Positions 32,080-40,748 of a DNA stretch of 64,000 bases are shown piece by piece. Both the position numbers and the translations under genes were made by a program. The notes below the pieces were generated by a model. The model saw nothing but the letters and a program-made list of their open reading frames with translations, ran no database searches and was not told the DNA's origin. Origin of the DNA: Zeimonas sp046347945. GTDB taxonomy: Bacteria > Pseudomonadota > Gammaproteobacteria > Burkholderiales > Burkholderiaceae_E. Location: NCBI GenBank assembly GCA_046347945.1, contig JAXMFB010000016.1:35656-99655 (forward strand). Direction: 5' to 3'. The number at the start of each line of letters is the position of its first letter. Position 1 is the first letter of the stretch.

Positions 32080-32808
32080 CTGGAAGCCGCCGCGCCGATA
32101 CGTGAGCACCAGCGTGTCGCGATGCGCGTCGGGCCCGTCGGGCTGGATCGGCGTCGCCTCGTGCACCACGCGCGCATCGTCGAGCAGCACGGCGCTCCAG
32201 GGCTCGTCCATCACGAAGCGGATGCCGTGCGGGCCGTCGGCCTCGAACACCCGCGACTCGCCGCCGCGGACGTGGTGGCGGGCGACCAGGATCACCGCGA
32301 CGAAGTCGACCCCGTCGCGGTGCGCGCCCTCGGGCGTCGGCCGGCCCACCCCATCGGTGGTGTCGATGCGGAACTGGTGCGCCTCGACGAACCAGCGCTC
32401 GACCGAGGCGATCCGCGCGAACAGCGTGCCCAGCGCAACGAGCAGGCGGCGCCACTCGGCGTCGCCGGCGACGGCGGGCTCGATCGGCTCGAACATCCGC
32501 TCGATGCCCCCGTGCAGCGCGTTGTAGTCCAGAGGCTGCCAGTGCGCGCGGTGCGGCGACTGGACGAACGACCCGCTGCCCGGCTCGTGCACGAAGCAGC
32601 CGTGCCGGCGGGTGCGATAGCGGCCGCCGTCCTTCAGGTAGCGATCCGGCGGCAGTCGGTCCCAGCTCGGCCGCCAGCGCTCGAGCGATGCCGCGTCGAC
32701 GCCGCCCAGCCCGCGCAGCTCGTTCGCCGTCAGGACGACGAAACCCTGCCTCGCGATCGTCGCGGCAGGGTCACGGGCCGATAGCGTCCAGGTCTGGTCC
32801 AGCGACAT
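32071..32808 (-). CDS. 2OG-Fe(II) dioxygenase family protein (PF10014 type)
   Basis: 245 aa. Metal motif HRDGVDF (H-x-D) around residue 168 and the distal His in VVHEATPI near residue 215, with an Arg in HRDTLVLTYRR for 2-oxoglutarate; the PF10014 group includes amino-acid hydroxylases such as isoleucine dioxygenase. The N-terminal half has RYRTRRHGCFV and QPLDYNALHGGIERMFEPIE, typical for this group. Likely hydroxylates a free amino acid, but which one is not known. 15 bp upstream (in its own direction) lies the end of the helicase gene, so it may be transcribed with it. Confidence 0.82.
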   Translation of the reverse strand: MSLDQTWTLSARDPAATIARQGFVVLTANELRGLGGVDAASLERWRPSWDRLPPDRYLKDGGRYRTRRHGCFVHEPGSGSFVQSPHRAHWQPLDYNALHGGIERMFEPIEPAVAGDAEWRRLLVALGTLFARIASVERWFVEAHQFRIDTTDGVGRPTPEGAHRDGVDFVAVILVARHHVRGGESRVFEADGPHGIRFVMDEPWSAVLLDDARVVHEATPIQPDGPDAHRDTLVLTYRRGGFQSP

Positions 32809-32823
32809 CGTCTCCGGTGATGC

Positions 32824-34143
32824 TCAGCAGTCCCGGCGGGGCTTTCCGCCATCCCGCGCCTCGCGGCGCGGGGCCCTGCCCGTGCCGCGCCGCTGCGCGC
32901 CGCCATGTCCGTTGCGGCCACCGGCGCCCGGTCGGCCGCGGCCACCCGCCGCCGCCGAAGGCCGGCCGCGGTACCCCGGCTTCGCGGCCGGCCGCGGCGC
33001 GCGCCGCACCGGCTCGAGGCCCGGAATCACGTCGACCCGGATCGGCTGGCCGGTGTAGCGCTCGATGTCGAGCACGCGGTGCTTCTCGTGATGCCCCATC
33101 AGGGTCACCGCGACACCGCTGCGGCCGGCGCGGCCGGTGCGGCCGATCCGGTGCACGTAGTCTTCGGCCTGGCGCGGCGCGTCGAAGTTGATCACGTGGC
33201 TGATGCCGGCGACGTCGATGCCGCGCGCCGCGACGTCGGTCGCGACCAGCACCTGCGTGTGGCCATCGCGCAGCCGCTGCAGCGTGCGCGTGCGCTGCCC
33301 CTGCTGCATGTCGCCGTGCAGCGCGGCGACGCTGAAGCCGCTGTCGGCCAGCAGGCCGCACAGTTCCTCGGTGGAGCGCTTCGTCGCGGCGAACACGACG
33401 CACTGCTGCATCTCCGTGTCGCGCAACAGCGCGTCGAGCAGGCGCGTCTTGTGCGCCATGTCGTCGGCGAACAGCAGGATCTGCTCGATGTCGGCCCTGC
33501 GCGTCGGCGTCGCCGCGACGTCGATGCGACGGGGGTCGCGGGTCAGGCGGCGCGCCAGTTGCCCGACGACGCCGTCGAGCGTCGCGGAAAACATCAGCGT
33601 CTGCCGATCGCCGGGCGTGCGCGCGACGATCGCCTCGATGTCGGCCAGGAAGCCCATGTCGAGCATCCGGTCGGCCTCGTCGAGCACCAGCGTCTCGAGC
33701 CGCGAGAAGTCGATGCGGCCGCTGTTCATGTGGTCGAGCAGGCGACCGGGCGTGGCGACGACGATGTCGACCGGGCGCTCGAGCATGCGGATCTGCTGGC
33801 CATACGGCGTGCCGCCGACCAGCGTGACCGTGCGCAGGCGGCGCAGCCCCTGGCCGTAGGTGAGCGCCGCCTTGTTCACCTGCATCGCCAGTTCGCGCGT
33901 CGGCGCCAGCACCAGCACGCGCGGTCCGCGGCCGGCGCGGCCCGCAGTGCCGGCCAGGCGCTGAAGGCTCGGCAGCATGAAGGCGGCAGTCTTGCCGCTG
34001 CCGGTGTGCGAAGACACGAGCAGGTCGGCACCCGACAGCGCGGCGGGGATCGCGGCCTTCTGGACCTCGGTCGGCTCGGCATAACCGGCGGCAACGAGGG
34101 CGTCGAGCATCGGCGAGCCGATGCCCAGTTCGGAAAAACTCAT
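32824..34143 (-). CDS. rhlE: DEAD-box RNA helicase, RhlE type
   Basis: 439 aa from the ATG at 34143, preceded by GGGAGG; an extended start at 34194 is less likely. Q motif (YAEPTEVQKAAIPAAL), Walker A SHTGSGKTAAF, PTRELA, TPGRLLDHM, DEAD as VLDEADRMLDMG, SAT (FSATL) and HRIGRTGRAG motif VI are all present. The C-terminal ~70 residues are a Gly/Arg/Pro-rich basic tail (RGRPSAAAGGRGRPGAG) as in RhlE proteins, for nonspecific RNA binding. Likely acts in ribosome assembly and RNA decay. Confidence 0.9.
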   Translation of the reverse strand: MSFSELGIGSPMLDALVAAGYAEPTEVQKAAIPAALSGADLLVSSHTGSGKTAAFMLPSLQRLAGTAGRAGRGPRVLVLAPTRELAMQVNKAALTYGQGLRRLRTVTLVGGTPYGQQIRMLERPVDIVVATPGRLLDHMNSGRIDFSRLETLVLDEADRMLDMGFLADIEAIVARTPGDRQTLMFSATLDGVVGQLARRLTRDPRRIDVAATPTRRADIEQILLFADDMAHKTRLLDALLRDTEMQQCVVFAATKRSTEELCGLLADSGFSVAALHGDMQQGQRTRTLQRLRDGHTQVLVATDVAARGIDVAGISHVINFDAPRQAEDYVHRIGRTGRAGRSGVAVTLMGHHEKHRVLDIERYTGQPIRVDVIPGLEPVRRAPRPAAKPGYRGRPSAAAGGRGRPGAGGRNGHGGAQRRGTGRAPRREARDGGKPRRDC

Positions 34144-34457
34144 CAGGAACCTCCCGGATCGGGGTCGTGCATCGACGCCAACCGGAAGCCGCAATGCCAG
34201 AACCGTCGGAAAGAGGATCTTTCGAGGAGGCGAGAGGTCGGGGACGATGGATCGTGGCCGCGGCGACGAAGCGGGCGGGACACCCGCATGTTGCGACGCA
34301 CAATCCCGACACTATACCCGGTTTCGGGTTCGCGCGCCCGAGCGGGGCGCCGCGGCGGGCGGCGCGGCCTGCGCCCCGCCGCGCTTGCGCCGGCCGCCCC
34401 GATGCATTCATGCTTCGGTGTCAGCCCACGCCGCCACTTTCCCCTGGGGGTTTCCGC
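34144..34457. other. Divergent intergenic region, rhlE / EF-G paralogue
   Basis: 314 bp without a gene. It contains ribosome-binding sequence for rhlE at its left end, a GAAAGA-GGA-TCTTTC inverted repeat around 34211-34225, and a candidate sigma-70 promoter at 34291-34318 pointing to the EF-G-like gene. The right part is very GC-rich and shows nothing more. Confidence 0.5.
34291..34318 (+). promoter_or_regulatory. Candidate sigma-70 promoter for the EF-G-like gene
   Basis: TTGCGA (34291-34296), a 16-bp spacer and TATACC (34313-34318) lie 140 bp before the ATG at 34458. This is the only AT-rich patch in the region. The match is moderate. Confidence 0.4.
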
Positions 34458-36512
34458 ATGCCCGCGCACCCGAGTGCGAATCTGCGAACGCTGGCCTTCG
34501 TCGGTCATGCCGGCGTCGGCAAGACGACCCTGGTCGAGGCGCTGCTGGCGGCCAGTGGCGCGCTCACCGGCGCGGGATCCGTCGAGCGCGGCAACACGGT
34601 CTGCGACTACGACCCTCTGGAGAAGGAGCACGGCCATTCGCTGAAGGTCGCCTGCGCGCACTTCGAGCGCGACGGTGTGCGCGTGCACCTGCTCGACACG
34701 CCCGGCTACCCCGACTTCGCCAGCCGCGCGATGGCCGCGCTCGACGCGGTCGAATCGGTCGGCGTCGTCGTCAACGCACAGCACGGCATCGAGCTGTCCG
34801 CGGCACGCATGGCGCTGTGGGCGCAGACGCGCCGGCTGTGCCGCTTCATCGTGGTCAACCGCATCGACGCCGACGACGTCGACCTGCCTGCACGCGTCGA
34901 CGAGCTGCGCACGGCGTTCGGACAGGAATGCCTGCCGGTGAACCTGCCCACCGGCGGCGGGCGCGCAGTTGCCGACTGCTTTTTCGCGCCGTCCGGCGCG
35001 GCCACCGACTTCGGCAGCGTCGAAGAGGCGCATCGCGCGCTGGTCGAGCAGGTGGTCGAGGTCGACGACTCGCTCACCGAGCGCTACCTGTCGGGCGAGG
35101 AGATCGACGCGCAGACGCTGCACGACGCGTTCGAGCGCGCACTGCGCGAGGCGCACATCGTGCCGATCCTGTTTGCCTCGGCGCGCACCGGCGCGGGCGT
35201 CGCCGAGCTGGCCGACTTCATCGTGCGGCTCGCGCCGAATCCGACCGAGGGCAATCCGCCGCTGTTCGAGCGCTGGCCGGCCGGCGATCGCGAGCGCGCC
35301 GAGTCGTTCACCGCGACGCGCAATCCGTCCGACCACGTGCTCGCCCACGTGTTCAAGGTCGAGATCGATCCGTACGTCGGCCGCATCGGCGTGGTCCGCG
35401 TGCACCAGGGAACGATCACGCCCGACACGCTGCTCTACATCGGCGAGGGGCGCAAGGCGGTCAAGGCGGGCACGCCGATGCTTCTGCAGGGCCGCGACAC
35501 GCGCCCCCTGTCCTCGGCAGGCCCGGGGGAGATCTGCGCCTTGTCGAAGATCGACGAGCTGGCCTTCGATGCGGTGCTGCACGACGCCCCCGAGGATGCG
35601 GCGATCCACTTCCGGCCGCTGCCGCTGCCGCACGCGGTCTATGGTCTCGCGGTGCGCGTGAAGCGCCGCGGCGACGAACAGAAGCTCGCCGAAGTGCTGC
35701 AGCGGATGACCTCCGAGGACCCGAGTCTGGGCGTCGAGCACGACCCGGTGACGCACGAGGCGGTGATCCGCGGCCTGGGCGAACTGCACGTCGGCCGCGC
35801 GCTCGAGCGCATCCGCTCGCAGTACAAGCTCGAGGTCGACGCGCACCCGCCGACGATCCCGTATCGCGAGACGATCGCCGCCGCGGCCGAAGGCCACCAT
35901 CGGCACAAGAAGCAGAGCGGCGGCGCGGGGCAGTTCGGCGAAGTCTTCCTGCGCGTGGCGCCGCTCGCCCGCGGCGAGGGCTTCCGCTTCGTCGACGAGG
36001 TCAAGGGCGGCGCGATCCCGAGCGTGTTCATCCCCGCGGTCGAAAAGGGCGTGCGCCAGGCGCTCTCCGGCGGCGCGGTGGCCGGGTTCCCGGTCCAGGA
36101 CGTCCAGGTCACCGTCTACGACGGCAAGAGCCATCCGGTCGACGGCAAGGAAATCGCCTTCATCACGGCCGGGCGCAAGGCGTTCCTCGACGCCGCGGCC
36201 AGGGCGCGGCCGATCGTCCTCGAGCCGATCGTCTCGCTCGAGCTGACGATTCCGCAGGAGGCGATCGGCGCGGTGTCGGGCGAGCTGTCGGCACGGCGCG
36301 GCCAGGTCTCGGGCACCGGCAACGCGCGCGCCGGCATGGCGATGCTCAGCGCGCGCGCACCGCTCGCCGAGCTGTCCGACTTCCAGGGGCGGCTCAAGGC
36401 GATCACCGGCGGCCAGGGCAGCTACTCGCTCGAATTGCTCGGCTACGAGGAGGCTCCGCCGAACGTGCAGAGCCGGCTGCGCAGCGCCTGGCGGCCGGGC
36501 GACGAGGAATGA
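34458..36512 (+). CDS. Elongation factor G-like GTPase (EF-G paralogue)
   Basis: 684 aa from ATG 34458. G1 FVGHAGVGKTTLVEAL, G3 DTPGYPDF, and G4 appears as VVNRIDADD rather than the canonical NKxD, i.e. N-R-I-D. Domains II-V follow, with IRGLGELHVGRALERI (EF-G IV region start) and a KKQSGGAGQFGEVFLRV segment. Length is close to EF-G (~700) but the switch and G4 sequences differ from housekeeping FusA, so this is an EF-G-like translational GTPase of the FusA2/EF-G II type rather than the essential copy. Role unknown. No rpsL/rpsG or tufA nearby. Confidence 0.85.
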   Translation: MPAHPSANLRTLAFVGHAGVGKTTLVEALLAASGALTGAGSVERGNTVCDYDPLEKEHGHSLKVACAHFERDGVRVHLLDTPGYPDFASRAMAALDAVESVGVVVNAQHGIELSAARMALWAQTRRLCRFIVVNRIDADDVDLPARVDELRTAFGQECLPVNLPTGGGRAVADCFFAPSGAATDFGSVEEAHRALVEQVVEVDDSLTERYLSGEEIDAQTLHDAFERALREAHIVPILFASARTGAGVAELADFIVRLAPNPTEGNPPLFERWPAGDRERAESFTATRNPSDHVLAHVFKVEIDPYVGRIGVVRVHQGTITPDTLLYIGEGRKAVKAGTPMLLQGRDTRPLSSAGPGEICALSKIDELAFDAVLHDAPEDAAIHFRPLPLPHAVYGLAVRVKRRGDEQKLAEVLQRMTSEDPSLGVEHDPVTHEAVIRGLGELHVGRALERIRSQYKLEVDAHPPTIPYRETIAAAAEGHHRHKKQSGGAGQFGEVFLRVAPLARGEGFRFVDEVKGGAIPSVFIPAVEKGVRQALSGGAVAGFPVQDVQVTVYDGKSHPVDGKEIAFITAGRKAFLDAAARARPIVLEPIVSLELTIPQEAIGAVSGELSARRGQVSGTGNARAGMAMLSARAPLAELSDFQGRLKAITGGQGSYSLELLGYEEAPPNVQSRLRSAWRPGDEE

Positions 36513-36536
36513 TCGAACCCGCTGCGTGAACTGGCG

Positions 36537-36553
36537 CCCGGGCGCCGCCCGGG
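36537..36553. terminator. Terminator-like hairpin after the EF-G-like gene
   Basis: CCCGGGC - GCC - GCCCGGG, a 7-bp perfect stem 24 nt after the stop codon, with no T-run. It could end transcription of the EF-G-like gene, but in such GC-rich DNA this is only suggestive. Confidence 0.4.
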
Positions 36554-36855
36554 GACGCGCCAGGCGTCGCGCAGGCACGGCGACAGGATCGGGCGCCCGG
36601 CGAACCCGGACGGGGGCGCCTCGACGAACGCGCGGCTGCCGTGCATGAGGGCCTGACCTGCGGCGCCCGTAGCGCCCCATGTACAACGCCTTCGAACGGC
36701 CGATGGAGGCAGCCGGGCTGCGCCTCGCGCCGAGCAGCACCACGCGCTGCGGCCGGACCCGCCACGATTCTATGAACGCCGCGCGCGAAGAGCTGTGCCG
36801 CCGTCGCGGCTGCTTGATGGATGTCAAGGCCGATCCGGAAACGGGTCCAGCTAAT

Positions 36856-36868
36856 CTGGCTATACCAG
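36856..36868. promoter_or_regulatory. Candidate FadR/GntR operator
   Basis: CTGGCTATACCAG is a CTGG-N5-CCAG inverted repeat, similar in style to operators of FadR-subfamily GntR regulators, located 45 bp before the start of the GntR-type gene. It is one of the very few AT-containing palindromes in the region. Confidence 0.45.
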
Positions 36869-36872
36869 CGCC

Positions 36873-36901
36873 TGGCCTTTCCAGTTTGGCCTTTCCAGTT
36901 T
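36873..36901 (+). repeat. Two tandem 14-bp repeats in the operon promoter region
   Basis: TGGCCTTTCCAGTT occurs twice in a row (36873-36886 and 36887-36900), ending just before the ATG at 36913. Each unit contains TGG-N-TTTCCAG, partly echoing the nearby CTGG/CCAG site. Might be additional operator half-sites or a slipped duplication. Confidence 0.6.
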
Positions 36902-36912
36902 GGTCTCCCACA

Positions 36913-37695
36913 ATGCCCTCCGCTCGAAACGAAACCGAGAACAGCGAAGCCGCTTCCTTGATCGTCCGGCTGCTCCCGCTCATCCGGGAGCGCCGGATCG
37001 AGCCCGGCGAACGACTGCCGTCCGAGCGCCTGCTGGCCGAACGATTCGGCGCGACGCGCGCGGTGATCCGCGAAGCCCTTGCCGTGCTGGAGGCAATGCG
37101 GGTCGTCGAACGTCGGCCGCGCTCGGGCGTCTACCTGCGCGCGGAATCGCGCGTGGGCAGCCTCGACGCGGTCGTGATGAAGGCCGAACTCGGCATCCAC
37201 ATGGACGACGCCGAGATCGACAGCCTGAACGAATTCCGCTCGATCCTTGAGGGGCAGGCGGTCATCCTCGCGTGCCAGCGACGCACGCTCGAAGACATTG
37301 CCCGGATGGACGAATGCAGTCGTCTGTGCCGGGAGCGCCTCGGGCAAGGCGAATCCATCGCGCAGCCGAGCGCCGACTTCCACCTCGCACTGATGGCCGC
37401 GACGCACAACCAGTTCCTGCTGCGCGCCGCGAATTCCTTCTATCTCGCCACCCGCGACTGGCGCGAGACGGTGTTTCGCGACCGCAAGGTGTGCCAGCGC
37501 TCGATTCGCGACCACCAGGCAATCCGCGACGCGATCGCCGATCAGGACATTCCGCGGGCCCGGACGCTGGTCGCACGGCACCTTCGGGTGGCGGACCAGT
37601 ACTGGCACCAGTACTTGAATCCCGGACAAGACGACCCGGACACTACGCGCGGACCTGCCCCGGCTGGCACGGGTCGGCGCCGCGCACGACGGTGA
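36913..37695 (+). CDS. GntR-family (FadR subfamily) transcriptional regulator
   Basis: 260 aa from ATG 36913. N-terminal winged HTH: LIVRLLPLIRERRIEPGERLPSERLLAERFGATRAVIREALAVLE, the GntR hallmark; the C-terminal all-helical FCD effector domain carries conserved metal/ligand histidines (SADFHLALMAATHN, VARHLRVADQYW). An upstream ATG at 36679 would add 78 residues of low plausibility. FadR-subfamily regulators usually repress the operon they lead and are released by a pathway carboxylate. It heads the TRAP/creatininase operon. Confidence 0.88.
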   Translation: MPSARNETENSEAASLIVRLLPLIRERRIEPGERLPSERLLAERFGATRAVIREALAVLEAMRVVERRPRSGVYLRAESRVGSLDAVVMKAELGIHMDDAEIDSLNEFRSILEGQAVILACQRRTLEDIARMDECSRLCRERLGQGESIAQPSADFHLALMAATHNQFLLRAANSFYLATRDWRETVFRDRKVCQRSIRDHQAIRDAIADQDIPRARTLVARHLRVADQYWHQYLNPGQDDPDTTRGPAPAGTGRRRARR

Positions 37696-37732
37696 CAGCA
37701 AGCCGGTCCATGACACGACGAGGAGAGGAGAG

Positions 37733-38818
37733 ATGAGGAAGCAACGGCGAGATCTGCTCAAGACCAGCGTGGCCGCAACCGCCGCCGGCCTTGCGGCGCC
37801 GGCGATTGCCCAGGGCAAGCGCGAACTGAAGATGGTGCTCGGATGGCCGCGCCATTCGCCGGGCAACGGCACCGCGGTGGAACGGTTCGCCAGCAACGTT
37901 GCGAAGGCGACCGATGGCCGGATCACGTTCCGCATCTATGGTGCCAACGAACTGGTGCCGCCCCTGGGCATGTTCGACGCGGTATCGCGCGGCGCAGTCG
38001 ACGTCGCCAACTCCACCGGCTACTACTGGACCGGCAAGTCGAAGGCCTACAACTTCTTCTCGACCGTTCCGTTCGGCATGCTGCCGCTGGAGCACTTCGC
38101 CTGGCTGACCTACGGCGGCGGCCAGAAGCTCTGGGACGAACTGAACGCGCCGCACGACCTGAAATCGCTGCCGGTCAGCCAGACCGGCGCGCAGATGGGC
38201 GGCTGGTATCGCAAGGAGGTCGGCAGCCTGGCGGACATGAAGGGCCTGAAGGTCCGCTACCCGGGCTTCGGCGGCGAGATCCTGAAGAGCCTTGGCGCCA
38301 TGCCGGTGCTCATGCCTCTCGGAGAGGTTTTCTCGGGCATGCAATCGGGCGCCCTCGACGCGGCGGAACTGGCGACACCCTGGTTCGACATGGGCTACGG
38401 GCTCTACAAGGTCGCCCGCTATTACTACAGCCCCGGTTTCCACGAGCCGGGCCACACCCTCGAACTGCTGTTCAACAAGAAGGTCTGGGACAGCTTCAGT
38501 CCCGCCGACCAGTCGCTGATCACGGTGGCCGCGCACGCGGAGCTGCTGCATTCGGAGGCCGAGGTCGCGGCGCACGACCCCGACGCGCTGGAGCAGCTGA
38601 CCAACAAGTTCGGCGTGATGCTGAGGACCTTCCCCGACGACGTGCTCAAGGCGATGCAGTCGGCGGCCAGCCAGATCATCCCTGCCGCCGTGGCCGACGA
38701 TCCGATGGCGCGCAAGGTCTACGAGTCCTACTCGGCGTTCCAGAAGAAACTCCAGCCGCGCGGCCTGCTGATGCCCGGTGCCGTCTGGCGCATGCGCGGA
38801 CTCGTGCGGAGCGCGTGA
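37733..38818 (+). CDS. dctP: TRAP transporter substrate-binding protein, DctP family
   Basis: 361 aa, ATG 37733 with AGGAGAGGAG upstream. Twin-arginine-type leader (KQRRDLLKTSVAATAAGLAAPAIAQ). The mature part has the DctP fold with TakP-like features: GMLPLEHFAWLTYGGGQKLWDEL and TGAQMGGWYRKEVGSLADMKGLKVRYPGFGGEIL; TakP and relatives bind 2-oxo or other monocarboxylic acids, often with a cation. The substrate is likely an organic acid; the creatininase-family enzyme in this operon hints at a nitrogen-containing (amide) one. Confidence 0.9.
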   Translation: MRKQRRDLLKTSVAATAAGLAAPAIAQGKRELKMVLGWPRHSPGNGTAVERFASNVAKATDGRITFRIYGANELVPPLGMFDAVSRGAVDVANSTGYYWTGKSKAYNFFSTVPFGMLPLEHFAWLTYGGGQKLWDELNAPHDLKSLPVSQTGAQMGGWYRKEVGSLADMKGLKVRYPGFGGEILKSLGAMPVLMPLGEVFSGMQSGALDAAELATPWFDMGYGLYKVARYYYSPGFHEPGHTLELLFNKKVWDSFSPADQSLITVAAHAELLHSEAEVAAHDPDALEQLTNKFGVMLRTFPDDVLKAMQSAASQIIPAAVADDPMARKVYESYSAFQKKLQPRGLLMPGAVWRMRGLVRSA

Positions 38819-39348
38819 TGGCCTTGTCAGGCACGACCCGGGAGGCGTCGGCGGGCCCTCTCGTCGACGCGATCGAGCGCTTCGGCGAGCTCGCTGGGCG
38901 CGCGATCTCCTGGCTGACGCTGGCATGCGTGCTCGTCTGCTTCGCGGTCGTCACGCTGCGCTACGTCTTCGGCATCGGGTTCGTCTTCCTGCAGGAACTG
39001 TACGTCTGGCTGCACGCCATCGTCTTCACAGGCGGCGCGGCATATGCGCTGAAGCACGACACGCACGTGCGGGTCGACGTCTTCTATGCGCGCTTCTCCG
39101 AGCGAACCAAGGCCTGGGTCAACCTCGCGGGCGCGACCCTGATGGTGCTTCCCTGGATGATGCTGACGGCATGGCTGGCCTGGCCCTGGGTGCAGGCATC
39201 GTGGGCGGCTCGCGAGTCGTCGGCGATGTCCGACGGCATGCCGGCCCTCTACCTGTTGAAGTCGATGCTCCTGGTCATGGCGGCCCTGCTCTCGCTGCAG
39301 GCCGTCGCGCTGGCGGCTCGTTCGATCCGCACCTTGCGCGGGGCTTGA
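38818..39348 (+). CDS. dctQ: TRAP transporter small permease subunit, DctQ family
   Basis: 176 aa, starting at ATG 38818, which overlaps the dctP stop (TGATG). Four hydrophobic helices with the family elements VFLQELYVWLHAIVFTGGAAYALKHDTHVRVDVFY, where the basic H-D-T-H-V-R-V-D-V-F motif is typical of DctQ. Works with DctM as the membrane part of the Na+-driven TRAP transporter. 3-bp gap to dctM. Confidence 0.9.
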   Translation: MALSGTTREASAGPLVDAIERFGELAGRAISWLTLACVLVCFAVVTLRYVFGIGFVFLQELYVWLHAIVFTGGAAYALKHDTHVRVDVFYARFSERTKAWVNLAGATLMVLPWMMLTAWLAWPWVQASWAARESSAMSDGMPALYLLKSMLLVMAALLSLQAVALAARSIRTLRGA

Positions 39349-39351
39349 ACC

Positions 39352-40746
39352 ATGCCCGGGATCGGTCTGGGCGACGTGCTGAGCATCCTGCTGCTTGCCG
39401 CGTCGCTGGCGGTGATGATGCTGGGCTTCGGCGTGGCCTTCGCGCTTGCGGCGATCGGCACGCTCTTTGCCGCGATCGGATCGACGCTGGGCATCTTCGA
39501 GTGGCGCCTGCTGCACGCGCTGCCGGGCCGGTACTTCGCGGTGATGCAGAACGAAGTCCTGGTGGCGGTACCGCTCTTCATCTTCATGGGCACGGTCCTC
39601 GAGCGGTCCGGCATCGCCGAGGAACTGCTCGAGACCGCGGGCCGGCTATTCGGCCGCCTGAACGGCGGCGTCGCGATCTCGGTCGTGATCGTCGGCGCCG
39701 TGTTCGCGGCCTCCACCGGCATCGTCGGCGCGGCCGTCGTGACGATGGGGATGATCAGCCTGCCGCTCATGATGCGGATCGGCTACGACGCCCGGGTCGC
39801 CACCGGAACGATCTGCGCGTCGGCCACGCTGGCGCAGATCATCCCGCCTTCGACGATCCTCATCTTCCTCGGCGACATGCTCCAGGCCGCCAACGGGCAG
39901 GCCCAGATGAAGAAGGGCAACATGGCGCCGGATCCGGTGTCCACGGGCGATCTCTTCTTCGGCGCGCTGATCCCCGGAGTGCTTCTGGCGGTGCTCTACA
40001 TCGTCTGGATCGCGCTGGTCGCCTTCGCCCGCCCTGGCGCGTGTCCGGCGATTCCGGGCGATCCGGCCGGCGGACGCGGGCTCGCGTGGCGCGTCCTGCG
40101 CGCGCTGCTGCCGCCGCTTGCCCTGGTGGTGGCGGTACTGGGATCGATCCTCGCCGGGATCGCCACCCCGACCGAGTCGGCAGCGGTCGGCACGATCGCG
40201 GCGATGGCGCTGGCCGCCTCGCGCGGCAGGCTCGATCTCCGGATGCTCGCCGGCGTCGCGCAGACGACCACCCGGCTGTCCTCGATGGCCTTCCTGCTGC
40301 TCTTCGGCGCATCGGTCTTCATCCTGGTGTTCCGCGGACTCGGCGGCGACATGCTCGTCGAAGGCGTGCTCCATGCGCTGCCGGGCGGGCTGCCCGCCGC
40401 GACCGCTGTCGTAATGGCCCTCGTGTTCGTGCTGGGGATGTTTCTCGATCCCTTCGAGATCATCTTCATCGTCATTCCCATCGCCGGACCGGCGCTGATC
40501 ACGCTCGGCGCCGATCCGTTGTGGCTGGGCGTGATGGTCGCCGTCAATCTGCAGACCAGCTTCCTGACCCCGCCCTTCGGGTTCTCGCTGTTCTACCTGC
40601 GCAGCGTCACACCGAAGGAGATTTCCACCGGCGAGATCTACCGCGGCATCGTTCCGTTCGTCGCGATCCAGCTGCTGATGCTGGGCATCATCTGGGTGTT
40701 CCCGCAGCTGACGACCGCGCTTCCCAGGTACGTCTTCGGGTACTGA
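39352..40746 (+). CDS. dctM: TRAP transporter large permease subunit, DctM family
   Basis: 464 aa, about 12-13 hydrophobic helices. The DctM signature appears as VPLFIFMGTVLERSGIAEELLE, GIVGAAVVTMGMISLPLMM, SATLAQIIPPSTILIFLGD and, in the C-terminal half, SILAGIATPTESAAVGTIAA and NLQTSFLTPPFGFSLFYLR. It has the usual two-fold repeat. A somewhat polar loop (about residues 180-195) follows IPPSTILIFLGDML. Completes the TRAP transporter for the operon's substrate. Confidence 0.93.
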   Translation: MPGIGLGDVLSILLLAASLAVMMLGFGVAFALAAIGTLFAAIGSTLGIFEWRLLHALPGRYFAVMQNEVLVAVPLFIFMGTVLERSGIAEELLETAGRLFGRLNGGVAISVVIVGAVFAASTGIVGAAVVTMGMISLPLMMRIGYDARVATGTICASATLAQIIPPSTILIFLGDMLQAANGQAQMKKGNMAPDPVSTGDLFFGALIPGVLLAVLYIVWIALVAFARPGACPAIPGDPAGGRGLAWRVLRALLPPLALVVAVLGSILAGIATPTESAAVGTIAAMALAASRGRLDLRMLAGVAQTTTRLSSMAFLLLFGASVFILVFRGLGGDMLVEGVLHALPGGLPAATAVVMALVFVLGMFLDPFEIIFIVIPIAGPALITLGADPLWLGVMVAVNLQTSFLTPPFGFSLFYLRSVTPKEISTGEIYRGIVPFVAIQLLMLGIIWVFPQLTTALPRYVFGY

Positions 40747-40748
40747 CG

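Larger units (their letters stand above)
36513..36912. other. 400-bp region before the catabolic operon
   Basis: No convincing gene. It holds a terminator-like hairpin at 36537-36553, a low-scoring minus-strand coding-like stretch around 36530-36780 (readable peptide pieces in two frames, perhaps a decayed gene), and near the right end a CTGG-N5-CCAG site and two tandem 14-bp repeats just before the GntR-family gene. Confidence 0.5.

Noticed and set aside
36679..36912. Upstream ATG extending the GntR-family regulator by 78 residues
   Set aside because: The extension would cover the operator-like palindrome and tandem repeats and has no family similarity; the HTH starts normally after ATG 36913.
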